DNA from: DASQDN01 sp963844855 | GTDB lineage: Bacteria; Acidobacteriota; Terriglobia; Bryobacterales; Bryobacteraceae | NCBI GenBank assembly: GCA_963844855.1 | Contig: CAWJQP010000020.1 | Location: forward strand, 1 to 64,000 | Reading direction: 5' to 3' | Length of the DNA: 64,000 nt | Shown here: positions 1-7,840 of the stretch, in pieces | How the letters are laid out: each line of letters opens with the position of its first letter | Position numbering within the stretch: the stretch's first letter is position 1 | Position numbers and translations under genes: made by a program | Notes under the pieces: generated by a model | Database searches by the model: none | What the model was told of the DNA's origin: nothing | What the model saw: only the letters and a program-made list of their open reading frames with translations

Positions 1-1
1 A

Positions 2-241
2 CCCGATCACTGACGCCACCGGGTGCTTGGGTGGAATCGCGATGCACATGTGCACATGGTCCGGCATCAGATGGCCCTCGATGATCTGACACTCCTTCTG
101 TCGCGCCAACGCGTGGAAGATCGCACCCAATTGCCTACGCGTTTGGCCGAAAATTGCCTTACGTCGTCGTTTGGGCACGAACACAACATGATACTTGCAG
201 TCCCATTTTGAATGGGATAGGCTCTGATAAAGCTCTGACAT
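2..241 (-). CDS. tnpA: IS200/IS605-family TnpA transposase, 3' end clipped by window
   Basis: The minus strand reads an open frame of 80 codons from an ATG at 241 to the window edge. It starts MSELYQSLSHSKWDCKYHV and has the basic stretch VPKRRRK. Near the clipped end it carries MPDHVHMCI, the HUH metal-binding motif of Y1 single-strand transposases. The catalytic tyrosine would lie further left, outside the window. TnpA proteins of this type are about 130-150 residues and move single-stranded DNA by recognising hairpins near the element ends. The start is fixed by a GGAGAGGAT ribosome site 3 bases upstream, which is itself inside a hairpin. IS200-type identity is secure; whether the copy is active cannot be judged. 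Confidence 0.9.
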   Translation of the reverse strand, partial: MSELYQSLSHSKWDCKYHVVFVPKRRRKAIFGQTRRQLGAIFHALARQKECQIIEGHLMPDHVHMCIAIPPKHPVASVIG

Positions 242-244
242 TAC

Positions 245-283
245 ATCCTCTCCCTGTGGTTCATCAAGCCACTTGGAGAGGAT
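245..283 (-). promoter_or_regulatory. Hairpin that sequesters the tnpA ribosome binding site
   Basis: ATCCTCTCC (245-253) pairs with GGAGAGGAT (275-283), with an inner GTGG/CCAC pair (256-259 with 269-272). In the tnpA transcript the downstream arm is the purine-rich ribosome site just before the ATG. In IS200, folding of the 5' leader to hide the ribosome site is an established way of keeping transposase low; the same role here is inference from the base pairing. Confidence 0.65.
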
Positions 284-316
284 TCTACTCCCGGAACGGT
301 CAAACCTATTCAAGTC

Positions 317-335
317 CCACTGGTCGAACCAGTGG
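317..335. repeat. Second IS200-end hairpin
   Basis: CCACTGGT (317-324) and ACCAGTGG (328-335) are perfect 8-base inverted arms around a 3-base loop, about 75 bases upstream of the tnpA start. Its position and compact shape fit the left-end hairpin that TnpA recognises. The rest of 284-509 holds no gene that I can see. Confidence 0.5.
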
Positions 336-509
336 CTTACCCTTCGAGTCAACAACTACGGCTAGTGGTACCGTGAGTTGGATCTCCCTTAACTTCAATG
401 CCAGAGCAACGCTCCACCACTAAGACGTTATACAGACAATGCCAAAAATCGCAAGTGAGGGGGTACGAGGCGACGAACGGTCCCGCCGCCTTCGAATTCG
501 TATCGAGCC

Positions 510-695
510 TTAGCTGTTGGCTTGAGTCATCACTGACGCGACCTTCGAGAAGATCTGGCCAATGGCAGTGGAAACGCTGGGCATGATCGCACCCGCCGCC
601 ACTGCGACGAAACCAGCCATCAAGGCATACTCAATGAGGTCCTGACCGCGGTTATCGCGGCAGAGATTCATAACAAAGTTGCTAATCCGCTTCAT
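510..695 (-). CDS. Flp/Fap-type IVb pilin subunit
   Basis: This 61-residue protein has the layout of Flp pilins: a short basic leader (MKRISNF), a charged stretch RDNRGQDLIEYAL, then one long hydrophobic helix (MAGFVAVAAGAIMPSV). The G-Q-D-LIEYAL core is the pilin processing and assembly motif, with the glutamate five residues into the mature protein. Flp pilins form tight-adherence pili through a Tad secretion apparatus, none of which is in this window. The ATG at 695 is preferred over one at 713 because GGGAGAG lies at the right distance before it. It stands alone, as Flp genes often do. Confidence 0.85.
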   Translation of the reverse strand: MKRISNFVMNLCRDNRGQDLIEYALMAGFVAVAAGAIMPSVSTAIGQIFSKVASVMTQANS

Positions 696-943
696 TCTTT
701 TCTCTCCCTGCACCTTTTATTACGTTGCTCCTGTAAAGTAGCATCGGCCGGCGGCTGTAAGAATCAGCGCGATTGCTTAAGGCCTCTGACAAATCATCTC
801 AGGTGCTCATAGCGTGGGATAAGTAGAGGGGGAATTCATCGGTCGAGTCTTGACTATTGCAAGTTAGGTACTCGATGGCGAAGCCATTAGGAGGGCACTT
901 CTGAAGGCAGCAACGCCAAATTCTTAGCCTCGGCTTTTTTAGC

Positions 944-986
944 TGTTGACGCCGGCGAAAAACAGCGCCATTTCAGCCGGTTTTGG
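944..986 (+). repeat. Left terminal inverted repeat of the IS21-type element
   Basis: TGTTGACGCCGGCGAAAAAC begins the repeat, which continues to 986. Its counterpart read inward from 4434 begins TGTTAGCGCCGGAATAAAAC, and both continue CAGC.CCATTTC.GCCGG. IS21 ends typically begin TGT and carry extended, partly repeated transposase sites. Confidence 0.8.
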
Positions 987-1118
987 CCGGAGCCAGTAGA
1001 GAGTCGGACAACGCATTGGCGGAGACGCGGTAAGGACTCTATAGCAGACTCTACATTTCCGTAGCGATGATAGGTCTGATTTCCTCAAGAGGTTGGTCCC
1101 AAACAACCTCGGAGGAAA

Positions 1119-1577
1119 TTGATTTTGACGCCGCGCTGCTGCCCGTATTGTCAGCAAGTCTTTCAGCCTTCTAAGCGTCGTCCCGACCAAGTCGTGTGCA
1201 GCCAGTCGCAATGTCAGAATCGGCGGCGCAGCGAGTACCGACGGAAGAAGCGCCAGACAGACCCCGAGTACGCGCAGGTTGTCCGCGATAGCCGCCGCAA
1301 GTGGCGGGAAGCTCACCCGGATTACCAGAAGCAATATCGGCAAACCCATCCCGAGGCCGCAACACACAACCGCCAGCAGCAGCGACAGCGCGATCAGAAG
1401 CGGCGTGTCGCCCAGCTTGTAAAGAACACCCTGGTTTTCGACTTAAAGCGTTCCACAGCAGAGGTGTGGCTGATCGGCCCACTCGCCAAAGATCTTGACA
1501 ACAACACCTTGGTTTCTTCTAAGCTGCTGATCTTACAGGCCGGGGTCACGGCGATTCCCGCCGCTGCCGCATCTTGA
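1119..1577 (+). CDS. Zinc-finger-like accessory protein of the IS21 element
   Basis: This 152-residue basic protein starts with TTG, 4 bases after a GGAGGA ribosome site. Its N-terminus has cysteines at residues 7, 8, 11, 27 and 32, with C-x2-C and C-x4-C spacing, which suggests one zinc ribbon. Residues 35-115 are rich in R, K, Q and E and look helical and nucleic-acid binding. The tail ends in alanines. It stops 54 bases before istA in the same direction and lies inside the terminal repeats, so it travels with the element. A role as a DNA-binding helper of transposition is plausible but unproven. Confidence 0.6.
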   Translation: MILTPRCCPYCQQVFQPSKRRPDQVVCSQSQCQNRRRSEYRRKKRQTDPEYAQVVRDSRRKWREAHPDYQKQYRQTHPEAATHNRQQQRQRDQKRRVAQLVKNTLVFDLKRSTAEVWLIGPLAKDLDNNTLVSSKLLILQAGVTAIPAAAAS

Positions 1578-1631
1578 AAAGAACATCCTTATGGTATTTT
1601 GTTCCGAACTGCTCGTATAAAGGGGCTGCCG

Positions 1632-3188
1632 ATGCTGAGCCCGGAACAGATCAGCGAGATTCACCGCCTGCATTTTGTCGAGAAATGGCCGCAGCGCAGA
1701 ATCGCAAACCATCTCCACATCGGCCGGCATACGCTGGCCAAGTACCTGGCCCAACCCGCACCGCCTCCGAGCCATCGCGATCGTCTCAGCAAGCTCGATG
1801 CTTTCAAGCCGGCCATAGCGGAGCTGCTGCAACAAGATCCGAAAGCACCAGCAACCGTCTTGCTCCAACGGTTGCAAACACTCGGCTATGACGGCGGCAT
1901 CACCATCCTGAAGGACTATCTGCAGGCTGTGCGCAAAAACCCCGTTCTTCGCCGCGCCTATGTACGCATGGAGCCTGGACCTGGCGAGCGCTTCGAGATC
2001 GATTGGGGGCACTTCGGCGCCCTGCTCTACAACGGAACTCCTCGCAAACTGTATGCCTTCTGCCTGATTGAGTGTCACAGCCGAAAGATGTATCTCGAGT
2101 TCACCCACAGCCAGAGCTTTGACACCTTCGTGCGCTGTCACATTCACGCATTTGACGAACTGGGCGGCTGCGCGCGCGAGCTATGGTTTGATAATCTCGC
2201 CACCGCCGTTGCCGAACACGAAGGCAACCTGGTTCGGTTCAACCCGCGCTTTCTCGGCTTCGCTCGCGAGTACGGCTTTATCCCGCGTGCCTGTCATGTA
2301 GCCGCTGCCTGGGAAAAAGGCAAAGTCGAACGAGCCATCGGATATGTGCGCCAAAACTTCTGGCCGTTGCGTTCGTTTGCCGATCTCAGCGACGTCAACT
2401 CGCAGGCGCGTCGGTGGGTCCAGGAAATCGCCAACCAACGCAAGCACCGCGAAACCGGACAGGCTCCCGCTGACCGTTTCCAACCCGAGGTCCTACGGCC
2501 GTTGCCACTGCTTATGCCGGATTACCGCGATACCACCGAGGCTCTCGTGCATAAGGATCTCCGGCTGACTTTCGATGGCAACCGATACTGTGTACCGCCG
2601 CGCTACGTCGGCCACAAGCTCACCGTCAAAAGTGATTCCTCGTCGGTGACGATCTACGACCAGACGCGCGAGATCGTCCGCTATGCGCGGTGCTGGGAAC
2701 GTGGCCAAACTTTCGGTGCCGAACGTTTCCAGAAAGAACTCTACGTGCAAATGGCCGCCGCGCAACGTTCGGCCGCACAGCAGCGGCTGGTCCAGTTGCT
2801 CGGTCCCGTCGCGGAATCCTATCTGAGAAAACTGGCCGAAACCGATCGCTCTCTGGCCCGGCAAGTGCGGGAACTCTTTGAGCTGATTCGCGACTACGGC
2901 CCCGAAGCAGTCTCCAGCGCGGTTCAAAAAGCTTACGCCGCGCGCGCCTTCGGCTCCGATTACATCGCCAACATTCTGCGCCAGCAGCAGACGCCGCGCG
3001 AAGTGCAGCCGCCGGTTCGGCTCCGTCGGCCGGAGCTGAATGATCTCGCTACCGATCCGCTCTCACTGGCCGAGTACGACGCTTTTATTCTGCAATCCCG
3101 AAAGGAGTCTTATGACCTCTCTGCATCTGAAACTGAACCAGCTCAGTCTGACGACGATGAGCAGGCAGCTCGATCAGATGATCGCTGA
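1632..3188 (+). CDS. istA: IS21-family transposase IstA
   Basis: IstA catalyses DNA strand transfer. The 518-residue product has an N-terminal helix-turn-helix (LHFVEKWPQRRIANHLHIGR). The RNase-H-like core carries acidic residues in FEIDWGHFG, ELWFDNLATAV and WEKGKVERAIG, which fit a DDE triad. A C-terminal beta-barrel-like region with SLAEYDAFI follows. The ATG at 1632 is chosen over an in-frame one at 1599 because AAAGGGG precedes it and the protein then starts MLSPEQISEIHR, as in relatives. Its 3' end overlaps istB by 77 bases. No frame break is seen, so it may be functional. Confidence 0.93.
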   Translation: MLSPEQISEIHRLHFVEKWPQRRIANHLHIGRHTLAKYLAQPAPPPSHRDRLSKLDAFKPAIAELLQQDPKAPATVLLQRLQTLGYDGGITILKDYLQAVRKNPVLRRAYVRMEPGPGERFEIDWGHFGALLYNGTPRKLYAFCLIECHSRKMYLEFTHSQSFDTFVRCHIHAFDELGGCARELWFDNLATAVAEHEGNLVRFNPRFLGFAREYGFIPRACHVAAAWEKGKVERAIGYVRQNFWPLRSFADLSDVNSQARRWVQEIANQRKHRETGQAPADRFQPEVLRPLPLLMPDYRDTTEALVHKDLRLTFDGNRYCVPPRYVGHKLTVKSDSSSVTIYDQTREIVRYARCWERGQTFGAERFQKELYVQMAAAQRSAAQQRLVQLLGPVAESYLRKLAETDRSLARQVRELFELIRDYGPEAVSSAVQKAYAARAFGSDYIANILRQQQTPREVQPPVRLRRPELNDLATDPLSLAEYDAFILQSRKESYDLSASETEPAQSDDDEQAARSDDR

Positions 3189-3864
3189 TGCCGCGGCTAA
3201 GAACCTGAGCTTCGCACACGCACTGGAAACGCTCGCCGATCTCGAACTGGACTCACGCAACGGCCGCGCGATCGAGCGCCGTTTCCGCATGTCCCGCCTG
3301 CATGCGCAGCACTCCATCGACAGCTTCCATTTCAAGCACCATAAGAGCCGCCTGGAGTCAAAGAACCGTATTGTGCGCCTACTCGATGTCGACTTCCTCA
3401 AAAAGGGTACCAGCGTCGTGCTCATCGGAAATCCAGGCGTCGGCAAAACCTTCCTGGCCAAAATCATTGGCTGGCGCGCCTGTCAAGCCAATCAGCGCGT
3501 CCTGTTCAGCACCGCCATGGACATGCTCAATCATCTCAACGCGTCGCAAGTCGATCACTCATTGGTACGCAAGCTTCGCGTCTACACCGAACCCGCTCTT
3601 TTGATCATTGACGAGCTAGGCTACCTGGCCCTGGATCAGCAGACGTCAAATCTGTTTTACCAAGTCATCTCGACCCGCCATAGCCAGAAACGCTCCACTG
3701 TCATCACTACCAACACTGCATTCTCTGACTGGGGCAACATCCTCTACAACACGACTATCGCGACCGCCATTGTGGATCGGTTGATCGAGAACTCCGAAAT
3801 CTTTCTGCTCGGCGGCGACAGCCTTCGCAAAGGTAAAAACCCGGCGACGCCACCAGCTGCGTAA
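3112..3864 (+). CDS. istB: IS21-family helper ATPase IstB
   Basis: IstB is a DnaC/DnaA-related AAA+ ATPase that helps IstA choose and bend the target. The 250-residue product has Walker A GNPGVGKTF near residue 107, Walker B LLIIDELGYL near residue 165, and the arginine-rich segment RHSQKRSTVITTN. The start at 3112 has AAGGAG 7 bases upstream and gives MTSLHLKLNQLSL. Overlap with istA suggests translational coupling. Length and motifs are complete. Confidence 0.93.
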   Translation: MTSLHLKLNQLSLTTMSRQLDQMIADAAAKNLSFAHALETLADLELDSRNGRAIERRFRMSRLHAQHSIDSFHFKHHKSRLESKNRIVRLLDVDFLKKGTSVVLIGNPGVGKTFLAKIIGWRACQANQRVLFSTAMDMLNHLNASQVDHSLVRKLRVYTEPALLIIDELGYLALDQQTSNLFYQVISTRHSQKRSTVITTNTAFSDWGNILYNTTIATAIVDRLIENSEIFLLGGDSLRKGKNPATPPAA

Positions 3865-3948
3865 CGTCGACGCTTCGATCATGCGCCGCGCTGTGATGAT
3901 ATCCCGGGCCGGAGGAGTCCGCCGGGTAACCCCTCAACGGCGCTGACA

Positions 3949-4287
3949 ATGGGCGCGGGAATCACGGCTCCCGCGCTCTGTCGTTGCGCCTCCCTGCTTA
4001 TGTTCAACTTCAGCGCCAATCATCTGCTCCTGCTCTCGCGGAAGGAATATCCCACCTGTGTCGTCCTGCTCATGAGAGACGACTCGACACGCCGCGTTTA
4101 TCGGCTCTATGACTTCACGAAATCCCAAGCTCCTACACTTGGCCAATACTATTGCGTCTTTGGGAAGGTCAACAGCGCCGACAAGCTATACCTGGTGATC
4201 GAGTCCATCAAGCCGGATGCAAAACACGATCGATATTCAACTGTTCCCGCTCCTGCTGACGGCGCGGGAGGTCCATTCATGGCTTGA
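3949..4287 (+). CDS. Unrecognised 112-residue ORF in the IS21 right arm
   Basis: An open frame lies between istB and the right inverted repeat, in the same direction. A conceptual product would include HLLLLSRKEYPTCVVLLM and VYRLYDFTKS. I do not recognise a family. A hairpin with arms GCGCGGGA (3953-3960) and TCCCGCGC (3969-3976) overlaps the start, so the segment may instead be a transcription stop and spacer. It could be passenger cargo or chance. Confidence 0.3.
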   Translation: MGAGITAPALCRCASLLMFNFSANHLLLLSRKEYPTCVVLLMRDDSTRRVYRLYDFTKSQAPTLGQYYCVFGKVNSADKLYLVIESIKPDAKHDRYSTVPAPADGAGGPFMA

Positions 4288-4390
4288 ATTCCTCCGGCAC
4301 GGAATAAACTCGGACGCAGGCTGACGGCTCATATCTCCGACTGCCGGTGCCGTCGTGTGCTTGCCAACCCTTCTCGCCGCTGTTGGCAGC

Positions 4391-4434
4391 GCCAAGACCG
4401 GCCGAAATGGTGCTGTTTTATTCCGGCGCTAACA
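4391..4434 (-). repeat. Right terminal inverted repeat of the IS21-type element
   Basis: Read inward on the minus strand this begins TGTTAGCGCCGG and pairs with 944-986. A closely related but separate copy occurs alone at 12919-12955. Confidence 0.8.
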
Positions 4435-4446
4435 GAACCCACAGCC

Positions 4447-4884
4447 ATGCCCGATACGATTAGCTACGACGCCTCAAAGAGGAGGCTCTTGATTGGCCAC
4501 GGGTTTGTTGAAAACGTTACGAGCCAGCAATGTGGAACTACGAGGTGTCGGGCAAGCAAGTGCTCCTGCAATGGTTTAGCTACCGAAAAGCCAATCGTGA
4601 GCGGCCTATTATCGGCGACCGTCGCCCACCCTCTCCCGCTCGGTGACATACAGCCGGACTACTGGCTGTCGGAATATACAACGGAGTTGCTGAACCTCCT
4701 CAATGTGTTGGGAGGCCTCCTCGCTCTGGAACCCGTCCAAGAGGAACTTCTGGCGAGAATCTGCGCTGGTCCGACTATTTCAGCAGAGCAATTGACAACA
4801 GCGGATGCGCTGACAGTTCCAAGCACCAAAATCAAAAAAACAAGCAAATCCTATGGCCCCGATCTTTTCGGCAATGAGGGGTAA
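4447..4884 (+). pseudogene. C-terminal remnant of a type ISP restriction-methylation enzyme
   Basis: Type ISP enzymes are single proteins that methylate and cut DNA; this is the end of the C-terminal specificity region. The frame opens ISYDASKRRLLIGHGFVENV, shifts by one base into AMWNYEVSGKQVL..WFSYRK and RERPIIGDRRPPSP, then returns to LGDIQPDYWLSEYTTELLN and LLALEPVQEELLARI. The pair WNYEVSGKQV / PIIGDRRPPSPLG is characteristic of the family. Everything upstream, including nuclease, helicase and methylase, is missing; the right end of the IS21 element sits 12 bases before the surviving piece. Two compensating frameshifts show it is dead or misread. Confidence 0.75.
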
Positions 4885-4961
4885 AGGAACAGCGTTCACT
4901 AGCACTAACGTGCGGATGCCGGTTGCGATCAGTGGGCGAACGTCATCACTTCGCCAGACAA

Positions 4962-5021
4962 CAACCGAACGTGTACACGTGTGACAATGTAAACGTTCAA
5001 ACATCCAAGCGTGTGAACATG
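4962..5021. repeat. Cluster of GTAAACG/GTGTACAC-type iterons, copy 1
   Basis: CGAACGTGTACACGTGTG, TGTAAACGTTCAAAC and AAGCGTGTGAAC follow one another just before the start at 5019. Related clusters occur at 5632-5677 and 6590-6635. Their placement before the three linked genes suggests operators or a centromere for the ribbon-helix-helix partner of ParA. Confidence 0.5.
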
Positions 5022-5608
5022 CGTACTGATATTCAAATTTACTGTGATTGCATGGCGGAAGTCAGGAACCGCATCGGCGTGGTACAGGCGGTCCTTGCCA
5101 AGCGGACCACCACCAGTGTCGAAGCTTACGATATTGAACTCGTTTTTCTACAGCTACGGAAGACGCTGGAACTCATTGCATTCGGCTCTCTGTCTGCAAA
5201 CAAAGCCGCCTATTCTGCCGCCCACAAGAATTTCTCCGACCACTGGCGAGCGAAAACCATGCTGGACGAACTCGGGAAGGTAAACCCGGATTTCTATTCC
5301 ATGCCGCTGGACGCACCTCTGGAAACGTCGGAAGGCGTAAAACACTCCCTGCCCCCTCTGAACCCTTCCTGACTAAAGACGAGTTTGCTTCCCTATACGA
5401 CTCATGTAGCGAGGTGCTTCATACTTGGAATCCGTTCACCGCGAAGAATCCCGTCATCCAAATCGGGCATAACGTGCAGGAGTGGGTAGCCCGTATTCAA
5501 TGCCTCCTTCGCTGGCACGTGATGCACCTGGTCGGCGGCGACAAGTGGGTGGTGAATATTCCTGTAACGGGCAACGTTCAGGCATGGCCTGCCAGCCCAA
5601 CTTTCTAA
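5019..5608 (+). pseudogene. Conserved hypothetical protein of the plasmid-like segment, frameshifted
   Basis: The first frame (ATG 5019) begins MRTDIQIYCDCMAEVRNRIG and runs to 5372. The protein continues in another frame with LTKDEFASLYDSCSEVL and VQEWVARIQCLLRWHVMHL up to the stop at 5608. One shift around 5345-5360, in a C-rich run, accounts for the break. The intact product would be about 195 residues, soluble and helical. I do not know a function. It lies between two iteron clusters, directly before parA, in the same direction. Confidence 0.55.
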
Positions 5609-5631
5609 CGCGCTTGCTTTCTACCGTGCAT

Positions 5632-5677
5632 TTTTGTACGCTTACACTTCTAAACGTTTACACGCGTAAGCGTTCAC
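5632..5677. repeat. Iteron cluster, copy 2, before parA
   Basis: GTACGCTTACAC, CTAAACGTTTACACG and CGTAAGCGTTCAC form overlapping palindromic units. AAACGTTT is a perfect palindrome, and ACACGCGTAA is shared exactly with the cluster at 6590. The position, 19 bases before the parA start, fits an operator. Confidence 0.55.
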
Positions 5678-5695
5678 AATGCAAAATGCAGGGAG

Positions 5696-6340
5696 ATGCC
5701 TTTGATTATCACAGTCGCTAGCCACAAGGGGGGCGTAGGAAGACGACCACCGCCGTGCATCTAGCTGCCTATCTACAGACGAAAGCGCCGACTCTCTTGC
5801 TAGATGGAGACGACACGCGCAACGCGACGGCATGGAGTCAGCGAGGGAAGGGGTTCCCATTCAAAGTTGCGGATGAAGTGCAAGCCGCCAAACTTGCCCG
5901 CGATTACGAACACACCGTTATCGATACCGGCCAGCGCCCTAAACAAGTGGATTTGGAAGCCCTTTGCGAAGGCTGCGACATTTTGGTTATTCCAGCGGTT
6001 CCGGCAAGTCTCGACACGGATGGTCTGGTATTGACCTTGCAGGCCTTGCAGGAAATAGGAACCGACAAATTTAAGGTGTTGTTGACGAAAGTTCCGCCCG
6101 CCCCGGAAACAGACGGCCCTCAGCTCCGAGCCAGTCTACTCGCGCAGAAAATTCCACTCTTTCCGCGTGGACATTCCGCGACTGAAAGCCTTTGAGAAGG
6201 CCGCAGCAGCAGGGCAAACCGTGAACGAAGTGGACGATCCCCGCGCCCGCCGGGCATGGGAAGCTTACGAAGCCGCAGGGAAGGAGATATTGAACACATG
6301 GCCGAGGAAAGTAAATTTGCAGGAGCGCTTGGCCGGTTAA
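5696..6340 (+). pseudogene. parA: ParA-type partition ATPase, twice frameshifted
   Basis: ParA ATPases move plasmid copies to daughter cells. The start at 5696, behind GGGAG, gives MPLIITVASHKGGVG. One missing A near 5741 breaks the deviant Walker A, which would read KGGVGKTTTAVHLA. The second frame supplies LLLDGDDTRNA (Walker A'), HTVIDTGQRP (Walker B) and DILVIPAVPASLDTDG. A further shift near 6160 moves to DIPRLKAFEKAAAAGQ and EAYEAAGKEIL, ending at 6340. The length, about 213 residues, fits small type Ib ParA. The end overlaps the next gene by about 40 bases, typical of parA with a small partner. Confidence 0.75.
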
Positions 6341-6638
6341 ATAAAAAACCGGCACGGACAGCAGAGCAGGGAAGTCAAGGCAACGCCGCCGCCCGCCCCC
6401 ATCTCCCGAGGCGACCGGCAAGCGTCGAGCAACAATTGGCAAACGGAGCGATCCCGACTATAGCCCTACAACGTTCTTTGTCCGTAAGGTCACGAAGCGT
6501 AAAGCCACGCAGCTTTTACTTGACGACCCGGACTCCAAGACCGATTTGTCTGATCTTGTCGAACAGCTTTTAGCAAAGTGGGTAGCTGAGGTTCACACGC
6601 GTAAACGTGTAAACATCGGACGTGTAAGCGTGCGCTGA
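6299..6638 (+). pseudogene. Small ParA partner with ribbon-helix-helix-like C-terminus, frameshifted
   Basis: The ATG at 6299 gives MAEESKFAGALGRLNKKPAR, a basic unstructured N-terminus. After a one-base shift the C-terminal part reads DYSPTTFFVRKVTKRKATQL and DLSDLVEQLLAKWV, a beta strand followed by two helices as in ParG/StbB-like dimers. Such proteins bind iterons and stimulate ParA. The last codons run through iteron cluster 3, so the repeats encode the tail VHTRKRVNIGRVSVR. Overlap with parA supports a partition operon. Confidence 0.55.
6590..6635. repeat. Iteron cluster, copy 3
   Basis: TTCACACGCGTAAACGTGTA, AACATCGGACGTGTAAGCGTG continue the same family of units found at 4962 and 5632. 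This copy overlaps the end of the ribbon-helix-helix reading frame. Confidence 0.5.
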
Positions 6639-6655
6639 CTAACCATGCCAGACAC

Positions 6656-7290
6656 TCATGATGATTTCAGTTCCGCAGCTTTTTCGGCACGGCGGCTATC
6701 GCCAGCTTTGTTCCCGGCAGAAACGTTAATCCGTTCCTGTGCCACTCGTGCTCGGCCATCAGGGAACACTGCCGCCACTTTGCGAAGTGTGGCTTTCGCC
6801 TTTGTTTTGAATTTGTCTATTCGCTTCGATCATGGCGTCGGCACCGAGCTGCATCAGCAGCCCGTCCCACGGAATGAATTGCGGCCCTGGATCGATTCGC
6901 GGCGAAGGACCTGTACGCCGCCAGCGCGTAAAGATCGAGCGCCAGCGGGGAGCGCTTCAATGCGCGCAGCGCCCGCATGTCCACCGGAACAGGCGAGGCG
7001 GTGATCGCTTTAAAGAAATCCTCCCCAGCTCAATCCAGCTTCCCCACAACACGCTTTGATCCGGCACTCTCGGGTCCCACCATAATTGCCCTTTCGGTCG
7101 ACTTGCATATCCAGCCATTCGCGGCCGTGCCGGTGGGGTTCGATGATCGTTTGCTGAAAGCTGATGATCGCGCGGAACAGTCGCTCCATCTGGTTCCGCA
7201 GCCTTTTGGCGTCACTGCGTTTTCCGCCGCTTGCGCTGGCAGGCACAAAGCCGAGATGCCGCATGAAGTCGGAAAGATCTCAGGCCGGTC
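6656..7290 (-). pseudogene. repA: Plasmid replication initiator RepA remnant
   Basis: Three frames on the minus strand together give a RepA C-terminal family protein. The parts are SDFMRHLGFVPA-type start, LRNQMERLFRAIISF, HGREWLDMQV, then FFKAITASPVPVDMRALRAL and RSPLALDLYALAAYRSF, then FIPWDGLLMQLGADAM, then LRKVAAVFPDGRARV to the stop at 6656. The order and the motif PVPVDMRALRALKRSPLALD are typical of RepA of broad-host plasmids. At least three shifts are needed, and the N-terminus is lost at about 7285 where hydrolase sequence begins. With parA it marks a plasmid-derived segment. Confidence 0.7.
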
Positions 7291-7803
7291 GCCCAAAGCG
7301 AATTGAAGAGTATCCCAACTGCGGAGAAACCCAGCGGTCCATAGGTCCCAAAGATAGATGCGAGCCAGCGGCAGAAGCCTTCGTTCATGCATCGCGGAAC
7401 GGAAGAACCGCCCGAGCATCACATTCAGCTTACGAGCTTCTGAATCTATTGTCGGACCCTGCAGGACGAGACGGCTGGCGACAGGTTTCCGTGCCACTAA
7501 ATCGCAGATGACCTGACAGCCCATTGAGTTGCCCAGCAGGGCGGGTTGATCTAAGCTTCGTTCTGTTATAAACGTGTCTAGCGTATCCGCCAATTCTCGA
7601 ATACTGAGCGCGCGAGGTGGCCGTTCCGAGCGGCCCGAGCCCGGTAAATCGGTAGCATACACGCGGAACCGCTGACCGAGCGCCTCCCCCAGCTTGACCA
7701 TGTACCGGCTGGAGACCACGTGTCCGTGTACGAGTACGATGTCCGGTCCGGACGTTCCCCACTGCCTACCGTACATCACCATATTTGTGAGACGCAATAG
7801 CAC
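7030..7803 (-). CDS. Alpha/beta hydrolase, C-terminus replaced by out-of-frame repA
   Basis: Residues 1 to about 173 are an alpha/beta hydrolase: VLVHGHVV (oxyanion region), ATDLPGSGRSERP, and the nucleophile elbow GNSMGCQV with the catalytic serine. From about residue 175 (near 7280) the DNA is the repA remnant read in the wrong frame, giving a meaningless tail rich in S, R and C. The hydrolase has therefore lost the segment that carries the catalytic aspartate/histidine and should be inactive. Family members are about 260-280 residues, so the similar total length is coincidence. An ATG at 7782 is an alternative start. Confidence 0.7.
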   Translation of the reverse strand: MLLRLTNMVMYGRQWGTSGPDIVLVHGHVVSSRYMVKLGEALGQRFRVYATDLPGSGRSERPPRALSIRELADTLDTFITERSLDQPALLGNSMGCQVICDLVARKPVASRLVLQGPTIDSEARKLNVMLGRFFRSAMHERRLLPLARIYLWDLWTAGFLRSWDTLQFALGDRPEIFPTSCGISALCLPAQAAENAVTPKGCGTRWSDCSARSSAFSKRSSNPTGTAANGWICKSTERAIMVGPESAGSKRVVGKLD

Positions 7804-7840
7804 CCAGATAACGCAGTGCCTTCTAGATTGCCAGCGCCAA

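Larger units (their letters stand above)
944..4434 (+). mobile_element. IS21-family insertion sequence with accessory gene
   Basis: The element starts TGTTGACGCCGG at 944 and ends ...CCGGCGCTAACA at 4434. About 43 bases at each end match as imperfect inverted repeats. It carries istA and overlapping istB, the two-gene signature of IS21, preceded by a zinc-finger gene that standard IS21 elements lack. About 570 bases lie between istB and the right end. No clear target duplication is seen; the left flank ends TTAGC and the right begins GAACC. The right end lies 12 bases before the surviving tail of a type ISP restriction gene. At 3491 bases it is longer than a typical 2-2.5 kb IS21. Confidence 0.85.

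Noticed and set aside
1171..1482. 103-codon frame antisense to the zinc-finger gene
   Set aside because: Opposite-strand shadow without ribosome site; the plus-strand protein has ordered cysteines and a good ribosome site.
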